42,361 bases of DNA from assembly GCA_040387375.1 (NCBI GenBank), contig JAZKDW010000045.1, positions 1 to 42,361 of the forward strand, in the 5' to 3' direction. The number at the start of each line of letters is the position of its first letter. Position 1 is the first letter of the stretch. The position numbers and the translations under genes were made by a program. This stretch comes from JAZKDW01 sp040387375 (GTDB lineage: Bacteria > Pseudomonadota > Gammaproteobacteria > Burkholderiales > Burkholderiaceae_D). The notes below the pieces were generated by a model. It saw nothing but the letters and a program-made list of their open reading frames with translations. It made no database searches and was not told the origin of the DNA. Below are positions 1 to 7,765 of the stretch, in pieces.

Positions 1-53
1 AACCCTCGTCGTAAGCTTGGGAAGCTTCTGCTCTACCATTGAGCTACACCCGC
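1..53 (-). tRNA. tRNA-Gly (anticodon CCC), partial, 3' end outside window
   Basis: Read on the minus strand, the sequence begins GCGGGTGTAGCTCAATGG and has an acceptor 5' strand, a D arm (GCTC...GAGC) and an anticodon arm whose seven-base loop is TTCCCAA. This gives anticodon CCC, which reads GGG codons. It closely resembles the known bacterial tRNA-Gly(CCC). The T arm, the acceptor 3' strand and CCA lie beyond the window start, so the gene is cut at position 1. Confidence 0.9.
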
Positions 54-212
54 ATTGGGGCATTTTACGTGGGTTTTGCAGCGTTCGGCAAACAATGAGG
101 CAGGCTCGGCGGGGATCATCAACACGACCGGTTTCCAGGGCTTCGAATAGCGCAATGCAGTTCAACGCGATGCAATACCTTTCGATCCACCCTCGTCGCA
201 GCCAGAAATTTA

Positions 213-240
213 TTGACAGAAATTTCATTAACAGTCTAAA
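213..240 (+). promoter_or_regulatory. Candidate sigma-70 promoter for the CoA/AtuA catabolic operon
   Basis: A perfect TTGACA box (213-218) is followed after 16 bases by TCTAAA (235-240), a 4/6 match to TATAAT. It lies about 40 bases before the ATG of the first gene at 281, and an AAGGA ribosome site stands just ahead of that ATG. The -35 box is strong and the -10 box weak, which would suit a regulated promoter. The assignment rests only on sequence match. Bases 54-212 show no convincing gene. Confidence 0.45.
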
Positions 241-280
241 GTACTGCTTATAGTTCTATTGGCTGAAAAGGAAATCTGTC

Positions 281-1504
281 ATGGCTGCACAACCCGAAGG
301 GGCATTGGCTGGAGTGAAGGTGCTCGACCTGACCGCTGTCTTCATGGGGCCGTCCACAACCCAGATGCTGGGCGACATGGGTGCCGATGTCATCAAGGTC
401 GAATCGCCGGAAGGCGACGTGGTGCGCGGTGTTGGCCCGAACGGCGACCGCGGCATGGGGCCGGTGTTCATGAACGTGAATCGCAACAAGCGCAGCATCG
501 TGCTTGATCTCAAGACCAGCGAAGGCAAGGCGGCGCTGCTCAAGCTGGCCGCCCAGTCCGACGTGCTGATCTATAACGTCCGGCCTGCCGCGATGGTGCG
601 CCTCGGCCTTGGTTACGAAGAGCTGCGCAAGATCAACCCGCGGCTGATCTATGTTGGCACCTTCGGTTACAGCCAGCGCGGCAGGTATGCGCCCGAGCCG
701 GCGTTCGACGACGCCATCCAGGCGGCGGTCGCATTGCCGCAGGCGGCGATGATGAACGGCAGCGACGTTCCACGCTATACCCCGGTCACGATCGTCGACC
801 GCTCCGTCGGCCTTTACGCAATGGGTGTCGTCTGCGCGGCGCTGTATGCGCGCGAACGCACCGGAACCGGACAGTCCGTCGATGTGCCGATGTTCGAGAC
901 CATGGCGAATTACGTGTTGTCCGATCATCTTTACGGACATACTTTCGTTCCCCCCAGAGGCGATTTCGGTTATCCGCGCCTGCTCAACGTGCACCGGCGG
1001 CCCTACAAGACCAGGGATGGTCATGTATGCGTGGTGGTTTACACGGACGGGCAATGGAAAAATTTCCTTGGCCTGATCGGCAAATCCGCCATGATGGAAA
1101 CCGATCCCCGATTCAAGGACATCGTGACGCGCACCACGCACATCGAGGAGCTCTACAAGCTGTTGTCGGATGAGCTGGAGGCGTGCACGACCCAAGAGTG
1201 GCGCGACGCGCTCACGCCGCTAGGCATCCCGGTCTTCGCGATGAATACCTTCGATACCTTGCTGGACGATCCGCATCTGCACGATATCGGTTTTTTCCAG
1301 GAAGTCGAACATCCGACCGAAGGGCGTATTCGCATGATGGCATGTCCTAGCGAATGGAGCGGCACGCCGCCCGCCATCCGGCGCCACGTGCCGCGACTGG
1401 GCGAGCACAGCCGCGAGATTCTTGATGAAATCGGATACCCGGAGACTGCCATTGCCGACATGTTCGAGCGCGGCATATCGCGCGAGCCCGGCGCCGCCGC
1501 CTGA
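281..1504 (+). CDS. CaiB/BaiF (class III) CoA-transferase
   Basis: This 407-residue protein belongs to the family III CoA-transferases, which move CoA from a donor thioester to a free carboxylic acid in the cytoplasm. The family opening is clear (GVKVLDLTAVFMGP near residue 11, then LGDMGADVIKVE near 30-41). The segment AFDDAIQA (141-148) matches the family pattern yDxxxQA, so Asp143 is the likely catalytic residue that forms the acyl anhydride. Length is usual for the family. The start ATG has an AAGGA site upstream. It is the first gene of a tight plus-strand run (next start 31 bases on), so it probably activates the substrate of that pathway. The acid and the CoA donor cannot be read from sequence. 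Confidence 0.92.
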   Translation: MAAQPEGALAGVKVLDLTAVFMGPSTTQMLGDMGADVIKVESPEGDVVRGVGPNGDRGMGPVFMNVNRNKRSIVLDLKTSEGKAALLKLAAQSDVLIYNVRPAAMVRLGLGYEELRKINPRLIYVGTFGYSQRGRYAPEPAFDDAIQAAVALPQAAMMNGSDVPRYTPVTIVDRSVGLYAMGVVCAALYARERTGTGQSVDVPMFETMANYVLSDHLYGHTFVPPRGDFGYPRLLNVHRRPYKTRDGHVCVVVYTDGQWKNFLGLIGKSAMMETDPRFKDIVTRTTHIEELYKLLSDELEACTTQEWRDALTPLGIPVFAMNTFDTLLDDPHLHDIGFFQEVEHPTEGRIRMMACPSEWSGTPPAIRRHVPRLGEHSREILDEIGYPETAIADMFERGISREPGAAA

Positions 1505-1535
1505 ATCGATAGCCGCATGACAAAGGAATCAAAAA

Positions 1536-2303
1536 GTGACCACTGAATTAATCAATGAAAAAAAAGACGGTGTGATGACGCTCACCATCAACCGGCCCGA
1601 ACGGCGCAATGCAATGAACCCGGCAGTGATTGATGGCCTCATCGCCGCCTTTGACGAGGCCGATGCCAATCCGGATATCCGCTGCATCGTGCTGACCGGC
1701 GCCGGCGACAAGGCGTTCTGTTCTGGCGCCGACCTGCAGACCGGCAAGTCATTCGTGTTTGACTTTTCGTCACCCACCATATCCTTCGCCAACCTGTTGC
1801 GCCGTACCCGCGCCTGCTGCGTGCCGATCATTGCGCGCGTTAATGGCGCCTGCATGGCGGGCGGCATGGGTCTGCTGGCAATGGCCGACATGGCGGTGGC
1901 GAGCCCCCATGCCAGCTTCGGTTTGCCGGAAGTAAAGGTCGGCGTGTTCCCGATGCAGGTACTGAGCGTGCTGCAGCATCTGATTCCGGAACGGATGCTG
2001 AATGAAATGTGCCTGACAGGCGATCCGATCAGCGCCGCGCAGGCGCTGGAGCTGGGGCTCATCAACCACATCGCCGATCCGCTCGACCAGAAAGTCGACG
2101 CGCTGGTGTCGGGCATCTTGCGCAACTCGCCGACGGCGATACGGCGCGGTCTGTATACGATAAAACGCATCAAGAACATGAGCTTCGAGGAATCGATGTC
2201 TTTCACCGAAAGCCAGATCGGCCTGCTATCGATGACCGAAGATGCGCGCGAAGGGCTGCAAGCGTTCCTCGACAAGAGGAAACCTGTCTGGACCGGACGG
2301 TAA
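1536..2303 (+). CDS. Enoyl-CoA hydratase/isomerase family protein (atypical active site)
   Basis: A 255-residue crotonase-fold protein that probably acts on an unsaturated acyl-CoA in the cytoplasm. It starts with GTG, placed well behind an AAGGA site at about 1520. Seen: the NRPERRNAMN stretch (19-28), the first oxyanion-hole segment FCSGADL (61-67), the second around NGACMAGGMG (103-112), and FGLPEVKVG (128-136). In classical hydratases two glutamates act. The second is present (Glu132), but the first position, in the GGGCEL-type motif, is Gly112 here. Family members with one glutamate can be isomerases or hydratases on unusual substrates, so the exact reaction is open. It lies between the CoA-transferase and the AtuA-type gene, apparently in one operon. 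Confidence 0.88.
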   Translation: MTTELINEKKDGVMTLTINRPERRNAMNPAVIDGLIAAFDEADANPDIRCIVLTGAGDKAFCSGADLQTGKSFVFDFSSPTISFANLLRRTRACCVPIIARVNGACMAGGMGLLAMADMAVASPHASFGLPEVKVGVFPMQVLSVLQHLIPERMLNEMCLTGDPISAAQALELGLINHIADPLDQKVDALVSGILRNSPTAIRRGLYTIKRIKNMSFEESMSFTESQIGLLSMTEDAREGLQAFLDKRKPVWTGR

Positions 2304-2373
2304 GCAAAACGCCAGGCCGAATGATGAATCTCCGCGGCGCGTGCGCGCCGCAATTTTTTCGGAGTAATGACTG

Positions 2374-4167
2374 ATGACTGAAGCAGTGGAAAAGATCGTC
2401 CGTATCGGCGGCGCCTCGGGCTTCTGGGGGGACAGCAGTGTGGGTCCCGCGCAGCTGGTCGCGGCCGGCAATATCGACTATCTGGTATTCGACTATCTTG
2501 CCGAACTCACCATGTCGCTGCTGGCCGGGGCACGCATGAAAAATCCGGATGCGGGATACGCTACCGATTTTGTTACCGTCGCGATGGCATCGGTGCTAAA
2601 GGATGTGGTTGCAAAAGGCATCCGTGTGGTGAGCAACGCTGGCGGTGTCAACCCGCAGGGCTGTGCCAAGGCACTAGGCGAGCTTGCCCGTTCGCTAGGC
2701 ATACCCGACCTGCGGATCGCGGTGATCGAAGGCGATAATGTATTGCCTCTGCTTGGTGAACTGGCACAGGAGGACGTGCGGGAACTCCAGAGCGGCAAGC
2801 CGTTGCCGGAGAAGCTGGTGTCGGCGAATGCCTATCTCGGCGCACTCTCCGTGCGGGATGCGCTGGATGCCGGTGCGCAGGTGGTGATCACCGGTCGCTG
2901 CGTGGACAGCGCGGTCACGCTTGGCGCGCTGATGCATGAGTTCGGGTGGCAGGCCAATGACTATGACAGGCTCGCCGCCGGCAGCCTGGCCGGCCACGTG
3001 ATCGAGTGTGGATGCCAGGCCACCGGCGGCTTGCACACCGACTGGGAGTCAGTACCCGACTGGGCCAATATCGGCTATCCGATTGTCGAATGCCATGCGG
3101 ACGGCAGCTTCGTGGTCAGCAAGCCGGAAGGCACCGGCGGACTGGTGAATTGCGCCACGGTCGGTGAGCAAATCCTGTACGAAATCGGCGACCCGGCCAA
3201 TTACCTGCTGGCGGATGTCGCATGTGATTTTCGCCATGTGAGGCTGGAACAGCAGGGCAAAAACCGTGTCCGCGTAGCTGGCGCAAAAGGGCGCGCGCCG
3301 ACGGCGTTCTACAAGGTGAGCGCGACTTATACGGCTGGTTTCCGGACTTCCGCCCAGCTGACCATCGTTGGCATTGACGCGGTGCGCAAGGCGCAAAGAA
3401 CCGGCGCGGCGCTGATTGAAAGAAGCGCCGGGATTTTTGACAGAATGGGTCTGCCGGCGTTTACCGCGACCAACGTCGAAGTGCTGGGCGCGGAATCGAC
3501 CTACGGACCTCTGGCACAGGCGGCCGGCACACGTGAAGCGGTGCTGCGCGTGACCGTCAGCCATTCGCAGAAGGCGGCGCTCGAGTTATTCGCAAGGGAA
3601 ATCGCGGCCGCCGGCACCTCATGGTCACCTGGCACTACGGGCGCCGGCGGCCGGCCGAGCGTGTCGCCTTCGATTCGCCAGTTCGCGTTCCTGCTCGACA
3701 AAATGCGGCTGCAGCCGAAAGTGGTGATCGGGCCGGTCGAGATTCCCACCCTGATGCCGCCCGTCCCGCCCGCCGAATCGGCGACGCCGCTCGAGACGGA
3801 CATGGAACAGGCGGCGTCGCTGGAGCCGGACGTCGAGGTGCCGCTGGTTCAGCTAGCCTACGCCCGCTCGGGCGACAAGGGCGACATTTCCAATATAGGT
3901 GTCATTGCGCGCACACCGGCCTTGCTGCCTGTCTTGCGTGCGCAGCTTGGCGCGGCGCGGGTCGCCGGCTATCTCGCGCACCTCGTCAAAGGACCGGTAA
4001 CACGCTACGACCTGCCGGGACTGGGCGCCATGAACTTCGTGTGCGAACAGGCGCTCGGCGGCGGTGGCATGGCGTCGATGCGCAACGACCCGTTGGGAAA
4101 GGGCATGGCGCAGATACTGCTCAGCATGCCGGTGCGTGTTCCGCAAAGCATGGTACCAAAAACGTAA
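2374..4167 (+). CDS. AtuA-type protein: acyclic terpene utilization family (DUF1446) with AtuA C-terminal domain
   Basis: A 597-residue cytoplasmic protein. Residues about 5-445 form the AtuA/DUF1446 domain, recognisable from RIGGASGFWGDS near the start and the Gly-rich segments that follow. Residues about 485-590 form the small AtuA C-terminal domain, with the signature YARSGDKGDISNIG. Both domains in one chain and this length are usual. The family is named from the Pseudomonas acyclic-terpene (citronellol/geraniol) utilisation cluster, but its chemistry is poorly defined and it occurs in many CoA-acid gene sets. The ATG at 2367 runs into a stop after four codons, so the ATG at 2374, behind GGAG (2361-2364), is the start. 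No geranyl-CoA carboxylase genes are nearby, so terpene degradation should not be assumed. Confidence 0.9.
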   Translation: MTEAVEKIVRIGGASGFWGDSSVGPAQLVAAGNIDYLVFDYLAELTMSLLAGARMKNPDAGYATDFVTVAMASVLKDVVAKGIRVVSNAGGVNPQGCAKALGELARSLGIPDLRIAVIEGDNVLPLLGELAQEDVRELQSGKPLPEKLVSANAYLGALSVRDALDAGAQVVITGRCVDSAVTLGALMHEFGWQANDYDRLAAGSLAGHVIECGCQATGGLHTDWESVPDWANIGYPIVECHADGSFVVSKPEGTGGLVNCATVGEQILYEIGDPANYLLADVACDFRHVRLEQQGKNRVRVAGAKGRAPTAFYKVSATYTAGFRTSAQLTIVGIDAVRKAQRTGAALIERSAGIFDRMGLPAFTATNVEVLGAESTYGPLAQAAGTREAVLRVTVSHSQKAALELFAREIAAAGTSWSPGTTGAGGRPSVSPSIRQFAFLLDKMRLQPKVVIGPVEIPTLMPPVPPAESATPLETDMEQAASLEPDVEVPLVQLAYARSGDKGDISNIGVIARTPALLPVLRAQLGAARVAGYLAHLVKGPVTRYDLPGLGAMNFVCEQALGGGGMASMRNDPLGKGMAQILLSMPVRVPQSMVPKT

Positions 4168-4218
4168 GCCGGCGACTGCGAACATCGGACAGCGACAAGG
4201 ATTCAAGGAGACGGCTGC

Positions 4219-5382
4219 ATGCTGGATTTTTCACTGACGGAAGAACAGGTCGCGATACGCGACACCATTACCAGAACGATCGCGCGTTTTGACGACGCCT
4301 ACTGGCTGGCACGCGACCGCGACGGCAGGTTCCCCGACGATTACTGCAAAGTGCTGGCCGACGGTGGGTGGTTCGGCATCACGATGCCGGAGGAATACGG
4401 CGGCGCCGGCAAGGGCATCACGGAAGCCGCTGTCGTGATGCATGCGATTGGCGCGCTCGGTTCCGCTGCCACCTCCGCGGTCCACATCAATCTGTTCGGT
4501 CCGCAGCCCGTGGTCGTGTTCGGCACATCCGAGCAAAAGGCGCGCATGCTGCCGCCGTTGATCCGCGGCGAACATCGCGCCTGCTTCGGTGTCACCGAGC
4601 CGGATGCCGGCACCAATACGCCGCATATCAAAACCTTCGCGCAACGCAGGGGAGACCGCTACATCGTGCATGGCCAGAAGGTATGGATCTCGACTGCGCA
4701 GCAGGCGAACAAGATTCTGCTGGTGACCAGGACCTCGAAGCTGGAGGACTGCGCCAAGGCGACCGACGGCATCACGCTGTTTTATACCGATCTGGACCGC
4801 ACGAAGATCGAGGTGCGCGAGATCGAGAAGATGGCGAGAAAGGCGGTCGATTCGAACGAGTTGTTCATCGATGGCCTGGAGATTCCGGTCGAGGACCGTA
4901 TCGGCGAGGAAGGCAAGGGGTTCAAGTGCCTGCTGCACGGCCTGAACCCGGAGCGCATCCTGGTTGCCGCCTCCGCCCTCGGCGGCGGCATGAAAAGCCT
5001 GGACCGCGCGGTCAACTATGCGAAGGAACGGGTAGTATTCGGGCGTCCGATCGGGATGAATCAGGCGATCCAGCATCCGCTGGCCGAATGCTGGATGCGG
5101 CTGCAGGCGGCCGAGATGATGATGTGGAAGGCAGCCGCCCTGTACGACGCCGGCAAGCCGTGCGGCCTGGAGGCGACCGCAGCCAAGTATCTTGCCGCCG
5201 AAGCGGCGTTCGAGACGGCTCAGCGTGCGGTGCGCACGCACGGCGGATTTGGCTTTTCGAAGGAATTTCATGTTGAACGCGGCTTCCGCGAAAGCATGCT
5301 CGCGATGATCGCCCCGGTCTCCCAGGAGCTTGCGCTTTGCCACGTCGCCGAGCACGGTCTCGGGCTGCCTAAATCGTATTAA
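4219..5382 (+). CDS. Acyl-CoA dehydrogenase family protein
   Basis: A 387-residue flavoprotein of the acyl-CoA dehydrogenase family, expected to oxidise an acyl-CoA at the alpha-beta bond and pass electrons to ETF. Seen: the N-terminal helical domain (DFSLTEEQVAIRDTI), FGVTEPDAGTNT in the middle flavin-contact region, and the C-terminal RTHGGFGFSKEFHVER segment. In many relatives the catalytic glutamate lies in a C-terminal EGT motif. Here the corresponding stretch reads IAPVS (364-368), with Pro366 at that place. This is a recognisable subfamily ending (IAPVS...VAEHxLGLP), so the base must come from elsewhere or the reaction differs. An AAGGAGA site lies about 10 bases ahead of the ATG. It is fourth in the catabolic run. 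Confidence 0.9.
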   Translation: MLDFSLTEEQVAIRDTITRTIARFDDAYWLARDRDGRFPDDYCKVLADGGWFGITMPEEYGGAGKGITEAAVVMHAIGALGSAATSAVHINLFGPQPVVVFGTSEQKARMLPPLIRGEHRACFGVTEPDAGTNTPHIKTFAQRRGDRYIVHGQKVWISTAQQANKILLVTRTSKLEDCAKATDGITLFYTDLDRTKIEVREIEKMARKAVDSNELFIDGLEIPVEDRIGEEGKGFKCLLHGLNPERILVAASALGGGMKSLDRAVNYAKERVVFGRPIGMNQAIQHPLAECWMRLQAAEMMMWKAAALYDAGKPCGLEATAAKYLAAEAAFETAQRAVRTHGGFGFSKEFHVERGFRESMLAMIAPVSQELALCHVAEHGLGLPKSY

Positions 5383-5458
5383 TGGGACTTGGAATGTGGA
5401 CAAGGTTCCGGACAAGGTTGGAAACAAAAACGAAGTGCATTCAAAACAAGGAGACAAG

Positions 5459-6430
5459 ATGAAACGAAGAAGCGTTATTCTGATGGCGGCAATGGTCGGA
5501 TTGGGTGCACTTTCCGGTGCGGCCTGTGCGCAGGCCAAATATCCATCCAAACCGATCAGAATCATCGTACCTTTCCCGGCGGGGAGCGGCACCGACGCGT
5601 CGGCGCGTTATGTGGCACAGCATATGTCCGAGCTTCTGGGGCAATCCGTGGTCGTCGATAACCGCGCGGGTGGCAATGGTTTCATCGCCGCGCAGGCGGT
5701 GGCGCAGTCGCCGGCCGACGGTTATACGATTTTTGTCACCACGATGACTACGCAGTCAGTCAATCCGCATCTGTACAAGAAGCTGCCCTACGATCCGTTC
5801 AAGGATTTCGCGCCGGTGGGGATGATCACCAAGTCGCCGATGGTTCTGGTTGTGCGCAACACCGCGGGCCAGCCCAGGTCGCTCAGCGAGTTGACGGCAA
5901 AGGCGAAGAAAGATGTGGGGAAAATCACTTACGCCAGCGGCAATACCTCGTCGCGCGTGGCGGCCGAGATGTATGCCAACCAGAGCGGCATCAAATTGCT
6001 GCAGATCCCCTACAAGGGAACGCCACAGGCCCTGACCGATGTGATCGGCGGTCAGGTCGAGATCATGTTTCCTGACCTGACACCCGCAGTGCCGCTGGTG
6101 AAGGATGGCAAGCTGCGCGCACTGGCGGTCACGGGTACAAGACGGGTTCCGGTCTTGCCGGACGTGCCGACGATGGCCGAGGCTGGCGTGCCGGTCGATC
6201 TGGTCGCATGGGCGGGCGCGCTGGTGCCGGCGGGAACGCCGCCCCAGATCATCAGCCAGCTCAGCGAAGTGATGCAAAAGGTGCTGTCCACACAGCAGGC
6301 AAAAGACTTTTTTGCGCGCTTCGGTGGCGAACCGACACCAAGTAGTCCGGCGGAAATGGAACAGTTCCTCAAGACGGAACTCGAAAGCTGGGGGCGCGCA
6401 ATCCGGGTCGCCGGTATCGAAAAGGAATAA
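5459..6430 (+). CDS. Bug/TctC-family periplasmic solute receptor (tripartite tricarboxylate family)
   Basis: A 323-residue secreted binding protein. The mature part opens YPSKPIRIIVPFPAGSGTD, the hallmark of Bug receptors, which bind carboxylates or related small molecules in the periplasm. Residues 1-25 form a signal peptide (basic MKRRS, hydrophobic core, cleavage near ACAQA). The frame is open upstream into the preceding gene, but the ATG at 5459 has an AAGGAG site and is followed directly by the signal peptide, so I start there. It is the last gene of the catabolic run and probably captures the substrate or a relative of it. No TctA/TctB membrane partners lie in the window, which is common for Bug proteins in Burkholderiales. 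Confidence 0.92.
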   Translation: MKRRSVILMAAMVGLGALSGAACAQAKYPSKPIRIIVPFPAGSGTDASARYVAQHMSELLGQSVVVDNRAGGNGFIAAQAVAQSPADGYTIFVTTMTTQSVNPHLYKKLPYDPFKDFAPVGMITKSPMVLVVRNTAGQPRSLSELTAKAKKDVGKITYASGNTSSRVAAEMYANQSGIKLLQIPYKGTPQALTDVIGGQVEIMFPDLTPAVPLVKDGKLRALAVTGTRRVPVLPDVPTMAEAGVPVDLVAWAGALVPAGTPPQIISQLSEVMQKVLSTQQAKDFFARFGGEPTPSSPAEMEQFLKTELESWGRAIRVAGIEKE

Positions 6431-6487
6431 CAGCCGATACAAGGCCCGTGCCGCCAGGTGCGGGCCAGGACTCCTGGCGCCGCCGCT

Positions 6488-7309
6488 CTATTTTGCGTTG
6501 CGCGATGACGGCGCAAACACGGAAGGCGGCATCTCCTGCACGCTTGATTTTGGCAGCACCATGTTCATCACGAAGGTATCGCCCCGGTACCATGACAATC
6601 CCGCATAGGCCACACGGCCGTCCTTGTCGACCAGTCTGCGCAGGATTTTCGCCACCGGCGAGCCCAGCGAATAGTGCAGGTGCTCGGACAGGATGAAATC
6701 GGCCGGTTCCACCGTCATCGTCTGCTCCAGCATGTCACTGATTTTGTCGTGTTTCATTACAAGACTGAGCAGCTTGTGCTTTTCGATTGCCCGTTTTGGA
6801 AAGCGTTTGAAAATCTCGGTGGCGACAAAAATACGCATCATGCCGAACGGCTGGCCGCGATGGAGATGCACCTTTGTGATTTCAGTGTAGCAATCGTAAC
6901 TGGTTCCGCTGCCTGAAAATTCGGCCGGCAAGGTATCGGTCTCACCCTTGAACAAAATTCTGATTTGCTGATCGTCCGCTTCGGGACGCATTGCATCGAG
7001 CGATGCGCGCGCGGTTGCGGTAAGGGCGTCGCTCGAATCCCGCACGAAGGTGCCGCGGCCGCGACTCGATGTCAGCAGCTGCTCCTGGACCAACAGCGAG
7101 ACCGCCTGGCGCACCGTGATTCTGCCGACCTTGAATTGCACGGCGAGGGTTTCGAAATTTGGCAACTGGTAGCCCGCTGCCCATGCATTCGATTTGATCT
7201 TGTATCGGAAAATATTGGCGAGCTGAATATACAGCGCAATATGTTTCGAACTGTCGACGCTCATGTCGGCCGGTTTGAAACGTGCGGAAGTATTCTGTTC
7301 ATTCGCCAT
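6488..7309 (-). CDS. GntR-family transcriptional regulator with UTRA (HutC-type) ligand domain
   Basis: A 273-residue DNA-binding regulator. Residues about 20-90 form the winged helix: LYIQLANIFRYKI leads in, FETLAVQFKVGRITVRQAV is the recognition helix region and GRGTFV the wing. The rest (about 115-255) fits a UTRA ligand-binding domain that senses a small effector. The gene runs towards the catabolic operon and ends 57 bases from it, so it is its likely local regulator; no operator was proven. Upstream of the chosen ATG (7309) I see no good ribosome site. Met16 (7264) is an alternative start that would leave the whole HTH intact. Confidence 0.88.
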   Translation of the reverse strand: MANEQNTSARFKPADMSVDSSKHIALYIQLANIFRYKIKSNAWAAGYQLPNFETLAVQFKVGRITVRQAVSLLVQEQLLTSSRGRGTFVRDSSDALTATARASLDAMRPEADDQQIRILFKGETDTLPAEFSGSGTSYDCYTEITKVHLHRGQPFGMMRIFVATEIFKRFPKRAIEKHKLLSLVMKHDKISDMLEQTMTVEPADFILSEHLHYSLGSPVAKILRRLVDKDGRVAYAGLSWYRGDTFVMNMVLPKSSVQEMPPSVFAPSSRNAK

Positions 7310-7765
7310 GGGAGGATTGTTGTTCGCAATGCCAGCAAGATTGCATCAGGCAATTCGCATTCGCCTTGAAACCCGCGCCAGCTGGGACAGGGCGGACTGG
7401 AATCGCTGTGTAGTTTAGCAGATACTTGCGCCGTGTTTTACGCCAATAAATTGGCGCCGTCTTTGTCTGCGGTCATGACTGGTGCATCGGCAACGGCAGG
7501 AATCTGACCTGGCATAAAAATGATCGGCACACATTTACCGGTTTGGCAGGCTGACAGGTAAATTCATATACACATACCGGTATTTTTTTCATGCTTGCGG
7601 CAGCGGCGGCACTTGTTCGGGCGCATCGGACAGACGATAAAACAAAGGCTCTCCCTCTTTTCGCACGCTTTCCTGGCATGGCTTCGCATCGGGCAAGCGG
7701 TACTTCACTGGCACATTCGGTGCATCGATTCGCCCCATCTGTTTACAAATTTGCGAGGCACTATC
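7310..7765. promoter_or_regulatory. 456-base intergenic region between divergent gntR and CHRD lipoprotein genes
   Basis: No gene is supported here. It must hold the promoters of both the minus-strand GntR regulator and the plus-strand lipoprotein. Visible structure: CGCCAATAAATTGGCG (7441-7456), a 6-base stem with a 4-base loop, and the 10-base perfect palindrome ATACCGGTAT (7574-7583) followed by a T run. Short dyads like these could be GntR-type operators or weak hairpins. No strong -35/-10 pair was convincing. The open frame running from 7595 into the lipoprotein lacks a sensible start and signal peptide before 7766. Confidence 0.4.

Noticed and set aside
17..253. Open frame across the tRNA and the first promoter
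   Set aside because: It runs antisense through tRNA-Gly and has no ribosome site or recognisable protein pattern.
281..6430. Reading the first cluster as the classical citronellol/leucine (atu/liu) pathway
   Set aside because: No carboxylase alpha/beta subunits, lyase or citronellyl dehydrogenases are present in the window; only the AtuA family name is shared.
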